Notes: generated by a model not told the origin, from the letters alone. A DNA stretch of 14,937 bases from JANRKT01 sp033763355 (GCA_033763355.1 JANRKT010000101.1:1-14937); one strand, 5' to 3'. Counted from the stretch's first letter, positions 6,618 through 14,354 are shown. Numbers and translations: made by a program.

Positions 6618-9213
6618 CAGGCAACTCAGAAAATTTTTTCCCGAAGAGAAGTACAACGAAGAAACGTTTAAACAGTTCATAGAAGCTGTTAATGATTCTT
6701 ATAATGCTTATGAACGTGACCATGAGCTGGCCAACAGGGCATTCAGAATAAGTGAAAATGAGTATATGCAGATCAATGAACAGCTGACAGGTGAGATTGA
6801 ACTTAAAAAGGCATCCATTGATAAACTGAAAGAGGTAATCACGGAAATTGGCGAAGGTTCGTTTAACGAGGAGGGTGATGAACTGCTGGGCATAGCCACT
6901 TACCTTAAATTACAGATAGGGAAAAGAAAAAAAGCAGAAGAAGACCTCCGGCGTTTATCCATGGTAGCCAGCCTTAACAGCAACGGGGTATTGTTTACTG
7001 ATGCAACGGGAAATATTACATGGGTCAACGACGGCTTTTCTGAATTAACCGGCTATACATCACGGGAAGCAAACGGAAGGACACCGGTAGAGATACTGCA
7101 TGGTGAGAAAACAGACAGGGGCACAGTACAGGAAATGGTTGATCTTTTTTTTAAAGGGAAAAGTTTTGATGTGGAACTGGTTTGCTACAAAAAAGATGGT
7201 TCTTCATTCTGGGGAAGGGCTGCAGGTCAGCCGGTTTTTGATGAAGACGGAAAAGCTGTTCAGTTTTTTGCAGTGATAGAGGATATTACAAGTGAAAAGA
7301 TGGCGCAGGAACGGCTGAAAGTGAACGAGGAAAAATACAGGAACATCATTGCCAATATGAACCTGGGCTTGCTGGAAATAGACCTTAATGAAACCATTCA
7401 GTATGCCAATAACAGTTTTTGCGAAATGTCTGGCTTTGACCTTGATGAAATAATTGGCAGGAAAGCAGCTGGTTTATTTATTAAAGGCGAAAGTATTGAG
7501 AGGGCTGAGACTAAGAATGACCTGCGGAAAAAAAGGTATTCTGACGTATATGAAATAGCAGTGAAAAACAAAAGAGGTGAATTAAAGTGGTGGCTGATAA
7601 GCACAGCACCGCGTTATAACGACCATGGCAACCTGGTTGGTTCCATCGGCATCCATCTTGATATAACAGATCAAAAGAAACTGGAAATAGATCTTTCCGA
7701 AGCAAGGGAAGCAGCGGAACAGTCTGCAAAAGCAAAAGAGTTGTTCCTGGCTAACATGAGCCATGAGATAAGAACACCCATGAATGCGATACTTGGAATG
7801 GGGCGGCAGCTGCAAAAAACCGAGCTGAATGAAAACCAGCATTTCTTTCTTGATACCATTAATAAAGCAGCGGAGCACCTGCTGGTAGTGATCAATGACA
7901 TCTTAGACATATCAAAGATTGAAGCAGGAAAATTGAACCTCGAAAGTATCGGCTTCAGGCCCGAACAGGCGATAAGCCATTGTGTGCAGGTTATGTCGCA
8001 TAAGGCGGAGGAAAAAGGTTTGCGTTTGCACAAAGAGATAAGTGAAGGCATAAGCCCAGTGCTGATAGGCGACCCGTACAGGCTAAACCAGGTATTGCTC
8101 AATCTTATAAGTAATGCCGTTAAATTTACTGAAAAGGGAAGCATTACGGTAAGCTGTTATCTTCTCAGGTCGTCGCAGAACAGGCAAACCATCTGCATGG
8201 AGGTAAAAGATACGGGGATAGGTATGGATGAAGAGTTTAGTTCAAGGCTTTTTCAAAAATTTACGCAGGAAGAAAAAAGTACTGCCCGCAAATATGGAGG
8301 TACAGGCCTCGGTATGTCCATCAGTAAACAATTGGTAGAGTTAATGGGGGGCACTATAAACGTAAAAAGTAAAAAGGGTGTGGGCACTGAAATATTGCTC
8401 ACTATACCCTTTGTAACAGGCAGCAAGGCTGATTTGCCGGAAGACAACAGGGAGGTATCAGACAGCGCTGTATTAAAAGATAAAAAGATTTTGCTGGTTG
8501 AAGATAACGTAATGAACAGGCTGGTAGCCAAAACCGTATTAAAACAATATGAGGTTATTATCACTGAAGCGGTTAACGGTGAGGAAGCGGTTAATGCATT
8601 GCGGCAGTCATCCTATGATATAGTGCTGATGGATGTGCAGATGCCGGTAATGGACGGGCTGGAAGCAACCCGCATTATACGTAAAGATATAAATGAAGAT
8701 ATACCCATCATTGCCCTTACAGCCAATGCCATCAAGGGCGAAAGCGACCGCTGCATTGAAGCGGGGATGAATGACTTTGTATCAAAACCATTTGAAGAAA
8801 AAGACCTGGTGTATGCAATGGCAAAATGGATAAATTATACCCATGATTTAAAAACCGGAAATATGAATAACAACACTGAAAAAAAACAGCCTTTGTATGA
8901 CCTTTCTAAACTTGAAAAGATAGGTAATGGCGACAAGGTATTTGTGAGCGAAATGGTGAAACTGTTTAAAGACCAGGTGCCGGCTGATGTTAACCAGATC
9001 AAAGCCGCTTATTCACGTAATGATTTTACAGCAATTAATGCCATTGCACACAGGATAAAACCAGCTATTGATAACATGGGCATCGTTTCCCTTCACCAGG
9101 AAATAAGAAAGATAGAGGCTGTTGCACTGCAGGAACCACACTCACCCGAACTTGCCGAACTGATAAAAGAACTTGATGCGGTAATTTCTCTGGTGGTTGA
9201 AGAGCTGGGTTAA
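6595..9213 (+). CDS. Cytoplasmic PAS-PAS hybrid histidine kinase with receiver and Hpt domains
   Basis: The 872-residue protein has no membrane segment. Residues 1-115 form a helical, coiled-coil-like head (RAFRISENEYMQINEQL). Two PAS domains follow (about 118-236 and 243-365). The kinase core has the phospho-acceptor His390 (SHEIRTP), N-box Asn507 (NLISNAVKF), G1 Asp539-Thr-Gly and G2 GGTGLGMSI. The receiver has D637, phospho-acceptor D680 (LMDVQMP), T709 and K731. The Hpt domain at about 770-872 carries His819 (AHRIKPAIDNMG). All phosphotransfer residues of a complete His-Asp-His relay are present, leaving the final Asp to a separate regulator, plausibly the NtrC-type protein of the same block. 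ATG at 6595 overlaps the FIST stop in a different frame, which suggests coupled translation. The input is probably the FIST protein plus whatever the PAS domains bind. Confidence 0.93.
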   Translation: MKLNKLLDRQLRKFFPEEKYNEETFKQFIEAVNDSYNAYERDHELANRAFRISENEYMQINEQLTGEIELKKASIDKLKEVITEIGEGSFNEEGDELLGIATYLKLQIGKRKKAEEDLRRLSMVASLNSNGVLFTDATGNITWVNDGFSELTGYTSREANGRTPVEILHGEKTDRGTVQEMVDLFFKGKSFDVELVCYKKDGSSFWGRAAGQPVFDEDGKAVQFFAVIEDITSEKMAQERLKVNEEKYRNIIANMNLGLLEIDLNETIQYANNSFCEMSGFDLDEIIGRKAAGLFIKGESIERAETKNDLRKKRYSDVYEIAVKNKRGELKWWLISTAPRYNDHGNLVGSIGIHLDITDQKKLEIDLSEAREAAEQSAKAKELFLANMSHEIRTPMNAILGMGRQLQKTELNENQHFFLDTINKAAEHLLVVINDILDISKIEAGKLNLESIGFRPEQAISHCVQVMSHKAEEKGLRLHKEISEGISPVLIGDPYRLNQVLLNLISNAVKFTEKGSITVSCYLLRSSQNRQTICMEVKDTGIGMDEEFSSRLFQKFTQEEKSTARKYGGTGLGMSISKQLVELMGGTINVKSKKGVGTEILLTIPFVTGSKADLPEDNREVSDSAVLKDKKILLVEDNVMNRLVAKTVLKQYEVIITEAVNGEEAVNALRQSSYDIVLMDVQMPVMDGLEATRIIRKDINEDIPIIALTANAIKGESDRCIEAGMNDFVSKPFEEKDLVYAMAKWINYTHDLKTGNMNNNTEKKQPLYDLSKLEKIGNGDKVFVSEMVKLFKDQVPADVNQIKAAYSRNDFTAINAIAHRIKPAIDNMGIVSLHQEIRKIEAVALQEPHSPELAELIKELDAVISLVVEELG

Positions 9214-9230
9214 CATAAATATTGAATTTA

Positions 9231-9264
9231 ACCGGCACACGCCTGCCTCCCGGTGTTTTGTTTT
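9231..9264 (+). terminator. Weak terminator candidate after the hybrid kinase gene
   Basis: ACCGG (9231-9235) can pair with CCGGT (9250-9254), followed by GTTTTGTTTT. The stem is only 5 bp with a 14-nt loop, so termination here is uncertain and read-through into the propeller gene is possible. Confidence 0.25.
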
Positions 9265-9273
9265 GCAAAACAA
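9258..9273. promoter_or_regulatory. Perfect 16-bp palindrome upstream of the propeller sensor gene
   Basis: TTGTTTTG and CAAAACAA abut to form a perfect 16-bp palindrome, about 80 nt ahead of the -7 box of the propeller gene. The symmetry fits binding of a dimeric regulator; the regulator is unknown. Confidence 0.4.
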
Positions 9274-9347
9274 TTCATACATTATAATCCGCAGTTCAGC
9301 CTGTATTATTCCGGTTCATACGGGCAAATTCCCGATTTATACTGTCA

Positions 9348-9369
9348 TTGGTTAAATTTGGCTAACCAA
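9348..9369 (+). promoter_or_regulatory. -7 box within an inverted repeat: promoter/operator of the propeller sensor gene
   Basis: TAAATTTG at 9353-9360 exactly fits the Bacteroidota -7 consensus TAnnTTTG, although no good -33 box (TTTG) lies 19 nt upstream. The box is embedded in a perfect inverted repeat TTGGTTA-N8-TAACCAA, 12 nt ahead of the TTG start codon. A dimer bound here would block the polymerase, so a repressor or autoregulatory site is plausible. Confidence 0.45.
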
Positions 9370-9380
9370 GAACCATCGTA

Positions 9381-12300
9381 TTGCGGAAATCATTTATAGT
9401 TGTTGTATTTGCCCTGTTCCTTTCCAGGCATCTCAGCGGCCAGGAGGGCTTGCAGTTTTCTTTTGCACATTACGGTACCTCATCAGGCCTTTTATCCAAC
9501 CAGGTTAATACAGTAGTACAGGATGAACAGGGCTATATATGGACAGGTACCACCGACGGGCTTCAGCGTTTTGATGGTATCCGTTACAAAACATTCAGGA
9601 GTAAACCCGGCGATTCCCTCTCACTTCCTACCAACCTCATCTGGCAACTGCTGATTGATAAAAAGAAAAACATGTGGGTGCTTACAACAGAGGGAAAACT
9701 TGGCATATTCGATACAAAGAATTTTACTTTCAGGAAAGTCGCTGTAAAAACAAGAAAAGCAAAATCCATCCAGGTGCCATTAAAAAAACTGATTGAGGAT
9801 GAGGACGGTAATATCTTTTTTCTGCTGCAGGGCCATGAAGCAGTTACCTGGAATGAAAAGAAAAACGAATTTTCCTTTGAGCATAATTTTATTAAGCAAA
9901 AAGAAGAATGGGGCATTGCTGATATTGTACAGCAGCCCGGAACAAAAAAATACTGGATAGCTATACAGGGAGGGGGCCTCGCTGTTTACAACAGGGAAAC
10001 AGGCAACTTAAGCTATGCAGGGAGCAATGCGGAGCATGAAAAAGCAATAGAAAAGTATGAGGGCAGGGCCAATCCCTATGCACTGATGTTTGATAAAAAA
10101 GGCCGCCTGTGGTTCCAGAGCTGGTGGGCAGGTATGCCCTATGCTTATTGCTATGATGTAAAGAAAGATGAAGCTGTGCTGGACAACTTTGAATTTCATA
10201 CATATGTGAAAGGTTATTATGAAACACATGGTTTTTACGAACAAAAAGATGGCACCATCTGGATAAGAGGGCTGAAAATATTTGCAAGGTATAATGAGAA
10301 AGATAAAAAGTTTGAGCAGGTACATAACGGATACCTTAATGAACGCAGTATTGTATTTGAAATGGTTCATACCCTGCACGAAGACAGGGAGGGAAACATG
10401 TGGGTTGCAACCGCGGACAATGGTTTATACAGGTTTCACCCTTCTGCACAATTTTTTACAAATATTGCGCATATCAACAGGGTTAGCGGTATTGCGGGCA
10501 GCGGCGGGGTAATGTCGTTTGCATGGACCCGCTGGGGCACGATACTGACTGGCACATGGGGTGATGGTATTTATCATTATAACAGGAACCTGGAGTTAAT
10601 TCCTATTGGTATAAAAGGTATTGATGGAAAATCAAACCCATCCGTGTGGGGAATGTGGCCTTCTGCTGACAGTAATAAAATCTGGTTATCTGCTCAACCG
10701 GGCATTGGTATTATTGACCAGGAAAAAAAGTCTGCCCGTTTTTATAATCCCCCGCTTTTAAAAAACCGTACAGTAAGGCAGGTGGCAGAAGATAAATACG
10801 GCAACCTCTGGCTTGGTATGCAGGGTATAGGCCTTTACAAATGGACTGCATCAAAAGGCGGGGAAAATTTTGATGAAGGCATATCGCAGATCAGTGCAGT
10901 TCCATCCATGCAGGTAAACAAAATAATGATTGACAGCAAAGGACTGGTTTGGGTGGGCGTGGCGGCGGCCGGGGCTTATGTTATTGATCCTTCAACAGAC
11001 AGCGTGGTAATGCATTTTCACGACAGTGCAACGGACGGGCAGCAACTTCCTGAAGAAGGGGGTGTATCATCAATACTGGAATATGATGACAGCACAATAG
11101 TGATAACCACTTCCACAAGGATTTCAGTTTACAACAGGTTGCTGAATAAAATAACTGTAATCAATACCCCTGAGGTTATGCCCGGCTTTATTGCTTCAAT
11201 GGAAAAAGATAAAAACGGTTATTTATGGATTGCTACAACAAGCGGCCTGCAAAGGGTGAGTATAAAAAACAAAATCTTTGTGCGCTTCAACAGGGAAGAT
11301 GGCATTGACAATGACAATTTTGTTCTCTCGTCGTCAATTGTATTGCCCGACGGGAGAATGTTGTTTGGCAACAATAACCAGTTTGTCTGTTTCAATCCTT
11401 ATTCGGTTAAAGTAAGTACAGATTTTCCCGCAGTAACCATTACTGATTTTAAAGTAATGAACAGGCCGCTGCTGGTTGATTCATTGCAGCAGCTAAAAGA
11501 AATTGAGCTTGCTTATAACCAGAACTCCCTTGCTATTGAGTTTTCATCTCTCACCTACAACAGCGCTTTTCTTATAAGGTACAAACTTGATAAACTGGAT
11601 AAAGAATGGAAACAGGCAGATAAGACCAACCAGGCCATCTATTCCTACCTGCCGCCGGGCAACTACACTTTTTTAATTCATACAATTGATGCGGAAGGCC
11701 ATGCCGGTAAGAATATAACAAAACTCCTTATCCGTATAACCCCTCCTTTCTGGAAGAGCTGGTGGTTTTACAGTTTGCTGGCGCTGGGAGCGGCTTCTTT
11801 GCTTTTCTGGCTCGACAGGGAAAGAATGAAGAGGAAAGAGGCATTTCAGAAAATGAGAAGCGACATTGCAGGAAACCTTCACGAAGAAATCAATACTGCA
11901 CTCAGCAACATTAATATATTAAGTGAAATGGCTAAACTGAAAGCAGAAAAAGACCCGCAGAAATCAAAAGAATACATCGAGCAGATCCACAGCCGCAGCC
12001 ACAACATGATTATTGCAATGGATGATATGCTGTGGAGCATTAACCCCGCCAATGATAACATGCAAAAAACAGTTGAACGCATTGAAGAGTACATTGATGC
12101 TTTGAGAAACCGCTATGGGGTGAACATTGAAATGCTGGTGGACGAAAATGTGAAAGAGCTCGAGCTGAACATGAAACTGAGGCATGAAGCATTTACTTTA
12201 TTTAAAGAAGGCATAAAAAATCTTGTAAGCTGCGGAACAAAAAACTGCCAGATACATATAGGTTCAGGAAAAGGAAAACTTTTGTTTACCATGCAATACG

Positions 12301-12446
12301 ATAACGAAGGCTGCGATATGCAGCAGGTGCACAACCTATTTCACCGGCAGGATATGGAAAAAAGACTTGCCGCCATACATGCAAGGTCTGATGTGCAGGT
12401 GCACAAAAGCAGCTCAGTATTTTTAATGCAGGTGCCGGTGAAATAA
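9381..12446 (+). CDS. Propeller/Y_Y_Y membrane sensor kinase with degenerate ATP-binding domain
   Basis: The 1021-residue protein starts with a signal sequence (MRKSFIVVVFALFLSRHLSG). TTG at 9381 is used because an in-frame TAA lies at 9363 and no ATG fits. The periplasmic part has two-component-propeller repeats at about 41-66 (GYIWTGTTDGLQRFDG), 331-357 (GNMWVATADNGLYRF), 463-487 (GNLWLGM), 511-535 (GLVWVGV) and 609-627 (GYLWIATTSGLQRV), then a Y_Y_Y domain (about 705-785). One membrane helix follows (about 793-812). The cytoplasmic end has a HisKA_3-like helix with His834 (NLHEEIN), N-box Asn947 (KEGIKN) and Asp974, but the glycine-rich GNGLxNM motif is replaced by LFHRQDM, so ATP binding is doubtful. 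There is no receiver or DNA-binding domain, unlike the hybrid sensors of Bacteroides. It probably senses an extracellular ligand, perhaps a glycan, and signals through a separate partner. This is inference. Confidence 0.85.
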   Translation: MRKSFIVVVFALFLSRHLSGQEGLQFSFAHYGTSSGLLSNQVNTVVQDEQGYIWTGTTDGLQRFDGIRYKTFRSKPGDSLSLPTNLIWQLLIDKKKNMWVLTTEGKLGIFDTKNFTFRKVAVKTRKAKSIQVPLKKLIEDEDGNIFFLLQGHEAVTWNEKKNEFSFEHNFIKQKEEWGIADIVQQPGTKKYWIAIQGGGLAVYNRETGNLSYAGSNAEHEKAIEKYEGRANPYALMFDKKGRLWFQSWWAGMPYAYCYDVKKDEAVLDNFEFHTYVKGYYETHGFYEQKDGTIWIRGLKIFARYNEKDKKFEQVHNGYLNERSIVFEMVHTLHEDREGNMWVATADNGLYRFHPSAQFFTNIAHINRVSGIAGSGGVMSFAWTRWGTILTGTWGDGIYHYNRNLELIPIGIKGIDGKSNPSVWGMWPSADSNKIWLSAQPGIGIIDQEKKSARFYNPPLLKNRTVRQVAEDKYGNLWLGMQGIGLYKWTASKGGENFDEGISQISAVPSMQVNKIMIDSKGLVWVGVAAAGAYVIDPSTDSVVMHFHDSATDGQQLPEEGGVSSILEYDDSTIVITTSTRISVYNRLLNKITVINTPEVMPGFIASMEKDKNGYLWIATTSGLQRVSIKNKIFVRFNREDGIDNDNFVLSSSIVLPDGRMLFGNNNQFVCFNPYSVKVSTDFPAVTITDFKVMNRPLLVDSLQQLKEIELAYNQNSLAIEFSSLTYNSAFLIRYKLDKLDKEWKQADKTNQAIYSYLPPGNYTFLIHTIDAEGHAGKNITKLLIRITPPFWKSWWFYSLLALGAASLLFWLDRERMKRKEAFQKMRSDIAGNLHEEINTALSNINILSEMAKLKAEKDPQKSKEYIEQIHSRSHNMIIAMDDMLWSINPANDNMQKTVERIEEYIDALRNRYGVNIEMLVDENVKELELNMKLRHEAFTLFKEGIKNLVSCGTKNCQIHIGSGKGKLLFTMQYDNEGCDMQQVHNLFHRQDMEKRLAAIHARSDVQVHKSSSVFLMQVPVK

Positions 12447-12451
12447 AAAAC

Positions 12452-12491
12452 AAAATTCCCTGTTCATATAACAACATGAACCTGGAATTTT
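12452..12491. terminator. Bidirectional terminator between converging genes
   Basis: AAAATTCC (12452-12459) pairs with GGAATTTT (12484-12491), and inside a CT/CT internal loop GTTCAT (12462-12467) pairs with ATGAAC (12476-12481). The A and T ends serve both strands. It sits between the converging stops of the propeller gene and lipoprotein copy 2. Confidence 0.8.
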
Positions 12492-12520
12492 GCTTTGAAA
12501 CTTACACTATTAATAATGGC

Positions 12521-13294
12521 TTAAGAAGCTGTATTGTAAACAAACCCTTCGAGGATTACATTAACCACTCCTTTTGATTTTGTAATACGCATTTTTGTGG
12601 GATAATAACCTGGCTTTTGAAATTTTGCCGGCTGCGGAAGGCTTCTTTCAAAACTGGCTGTGGTTTTTAAGAAATCCAGCGTAATCATGGGTTCTAAAAA
12701 TGCCAGCCTGCTGTCATAAGAACCATAAATATAAGTTTGGGTAAATGGCGTGCCGCTTAATTCTGGTGCTTTAAGATCAACATAGTGTTTTCCCATTGCC
12801 TGCATGGGATGTACGCCGAGGTGATTAGCGGGCACATAATCTGCCGGAAGTGAAGCATCCAGTTTAACGGTATCAGTAAATGTTTCTCTTTCCTCAACAT
12901 CTACCAGGTAGAAATGCACATCAAAATGCGGTTTGGTATAAACACCTTGCGGTTCGTGGCCGTCGGGGTTCCAGTTCAGCCATACATGTTTAAAGGGAAG
13001 CCCGCTAGCTTTGGGATGAAAGTTTAGTACAATGTTATTGCCATCGTTGTGCTGATGATGGCCTGAAGCTGTTCCGTTTCCGATTTTTACTGAGTTCAAT
13101 GCATCTTCATTAATGCTGATGGCGGTACGAACAGGGTTGCCTTCTTTGTCCAGTTCAACCCATGTCCATGCCTTGCCCCGGTACACACTTGTTTCCGGGC
13201 CTTTGAAAATGCCGGCCTTTTTTTTACCAGCTTCTTTTTTAAAAGAAGCAAACAGCACCATTGCTGCTGAAAGAATAAGAATTACTTTTTTCAT
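12521..13294 (-). CDS. His-rich envelope protein, paralogue of the lipoprotein at 2368-3126, lipobox Cys lost
   Basis: The 257-residue product is roughly two-thirds identical by eye to copy 1 along its whole length, including GKAWTWVELDKEG, FKHVWLNWNPDGH, KPHFDVHFYLV, MGKHYVDL, YGSYDSRL and PAKFQKPGYYPTKMRI. The His-rich loop reads GHHQHNDGNN. The signal-like N-terminus MKKVILILSAAMVLFAS is kept, but the residue matching lipobox Cys18 is Phe18 (SFKKEAG, codon TTT, one base from TGT), so it should not be lipidated. It would then be a soluble secreted protein or one held by its uncleaved signal. Like copy 1, it may be TTHB210-like (DUF5602); the function is unknown. It is convergent with the propeller gene, separated by a terminator. 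A sequencing error at one base could explain the missing Cys. Confidence 0.8.
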   Translation of the reverse strand: MKKVILILSAAMVLFASFKKEAGKKKAGIFKGPETSVYRGKAWTWVELDKEGNPVRTAISINEDALNSVKIGNGTASGHHQHNDGNNIVLNFHPKASGLPFKHVWLNWNPDGHEPQGVYTKPHFDVHFYLVDVEERETFTDTVKLDASLPADYVPANHLGVHPMQAMGKHYVDLKAPELSGTPFTQTYIYGSYDSRLAFLEPMITLDFLKTTASFERSLPQPAKFQKPGYYPTKMRITKSKGVVNVILEGFVYNTAS

Positions 13295-13335
13295 TGTTAA
13301 AGGTTTAATGATTAATGTTTAACAGCACAAAGATG
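13295..13335 (-). promoter_or_regulatory. Leader and possible promoter of lipoprotein copy 2
   Basis: The leader repeats that of copy 1: GGTTTAATGATTAATG near the ATG with palindrome TTAAT-G-ATTAA at 13305-13315, and CATCTTTG on the minus strand at 13335-13328, close to the -7 consensus. The spacing from box to ATG is 13 nt shorter than at copy 1. Confidence 0.4.
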
Positions 13336-13367
13336 ATGTGTGTGCAGCCAGCTGAAAAGGAGGTATT

Positions 13368-13409
13368 GCTTCAATTGATGAATCGGACGTATGAAATGGA
13401 GCTATTCAG
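13368..13409 (+). repeat. Imperfect direct repeat, copy A (42 bp)
   Basis: Starts GCTTCAATTGATGA and contains GTATGAA and TTCAG. About three-quarters of its bases match copy B at 13485-13525, 117 nt further on. The two copies flank the palindrome at 13435-13474. A shorter match to its middle (CGGAyGTATGAAATG) occurs at 2234-2248. Confidence 0.5.
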
Positions 13410-13434
13410 GCATTTAGGATATTTTGAAGTGTTG

Positions 13435-13474
13435 GCCGGGGACCTTCCTACCTACCGGACAGGCAGGCGCCGGC
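13435..13474. repeat. Nested palindromic element of the Bacteroidota intergenic type
   Basis: An inner CCTACCT/AGGCAGG pair (13447-13453, 13461-13467, one mismatch) is flanked by GCCGG and CCGGC (13435-13439, 13470-13474). From memory, CCTGCCT/AGGCAGG palindromes are scattered in many Bacteroidota genomes. Its role is unknown. Confidence 0.4.
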
Positions 13475-13484
13475 ACTTGCAGCA

Positions 13485-13525
13485 GCTTCAATTGATGATT
13501 GAATGTATGAAGCAGAGTTGTTCAG
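13485..13525 (+). repeat. Imperfect direct repeat, copy B (41 bp)
   Basis: Second copy of the repeat at 13368-13409, with an identical first 14 bases (GCTTCAATTGATGA) and conserved GTATGAA and TTCAG. It lies between the palindromic element and the LytTR terminator. Confidence 0.5.
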
Positions 13526-13531
13526 TAAAAC

Positions 13532-13563
13532 AAAAAACCGGCAACAATCAGTTACCGGTTTTT
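13532..13563 (-). terminator. Rho-independent terminator after the LytTR regulator gene
   Basis: AAAAACCGG (13533-13541) pairs with CCGGTTTTT (13555-13563), extended by AAC/GTT inside a single mismatch, with a 5-nt loop AATCA. On the minus strand the stem ends in a T-run, 24 nt past the stop of the regulator. The symmetry would let it work on both strands. Confidence 0.8.
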
Positions 13564-13586
13564 CATCGTAATAATGCAACACCCCA

Positions 13587-14354
13587 TTACTTTCCCATCC
13601 ATTTTTTGAAATCCGTTACTTTCTCACGGCTTACCAGCGCTTCTTTATCAACAGCGGGTTTTAGCCCGAGAATAAGCCGGTTGCCGAAATAGTCGTCAAT
13701 TTTGTCAATGCTGTTTACTGATACGTAGAATGAACGGCTGATGCGGAAATATTTTTCTGGGTCAAGCATTTCCTCCAGTTCATCCATGGTATAATCCACA
13801 ACGAATTTTTTGTTATCTGTTGTTTTAAAAAAATTAAGGCGGCCATCGCTGTAGAAGTAAGCTATTTCATCAATTTCAACAGATACCAGTTTCTGGGCAT
13901 GTTTTACGAGGAAACGTTTGCGGTATTCTTTGGGCTGCAGTTTTTGCTGCAGTTCTTTTACAAGGCTGTCAATATTTAGCCCGCCGGTCTTCGTTTCAGG
14001 GTTAAGTTTCTGAAACTTGTTCAGCGCTGCCTGCAATTCTTCCTTTTGCACAGGCTTAAGCAGGTAATCAACGCTGTTTACTTTAAATGCCTTCAGTGCA
14101 TACTCGTCGTACGAGGTGGTAAAAATAACCGGGCTTTTAACTTCTGTAAGGTTGAATATTTCAAAGCTCTGCCCGTCTGCCAGTTCAATATCCATTAACA
14201 CAAGATCGGGTTGAGGGTTATCCTGCAGCCATTCCACAGTGCTTTTAATGCTGTCTGTTACGCCAACAACTTCCGCTGATGCATCTACTCCTGCCAGGGT
14301 TTTCTGCAGTTTTTTTACTGCCAGTTCTTCGTCTTCAACAATTAAGATTTTCAT
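13587..14354 (-). CDS. LytTR-family response regulator
   Basis: The 255-residue protein has a receiver at about 1-120 with D8, phospho-acceptor D55 (LMDIELADG), T79/T80 and K100 (YLLKP), all intact. A linker (about 120-145) leads to a LytTR DNA-binding domain (about 147-250: RKRFLVKHAQKLVSVEIDEI, then YFRISRSFYVSVNSIDKI). LytTR proteins bind direct repeats in promoters as dimers. The gene follows its LytS-type kinase with a single base between stop and start, so the two are a matched pair in one operon that ends at the terminator just downstream. The propeller sensor kinase, which lacks its own output, lies nearby on the other strand, and cross-talk is possible but not shown. Confidence 0.93.
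   Translation of the reverse strand: MKILIVEDEELAVKKLQKTLAGVDASAEVVGVTDSIKSTVEWLQDNPQPDLVLMDIELADGQSFEIFNLTEVKSPVIFTTSYDEYALKAFKVNSVDYLLKPVQKEELQAALNKFQKLNPETKTGGLNIDSLVKELQQKLQPKEYRKRFLVKHAQKLVSVEIDEIAYFYSDGRLNFFKTTDNKKFVVDYTMDELEEMLDPEKYFRISRSFYVSVNSIDKIDDYFGNRLILGLKPAVDKEALVSREKVTDFKKWMGK

Noticed and set aside
13315..13692. 125-residue plus-strand open frame
   Set aside because: It spans the direct repeats, the palindrome and a terminator and then runs antisense into the LytTR gene, so it is very unlikely to be coding.
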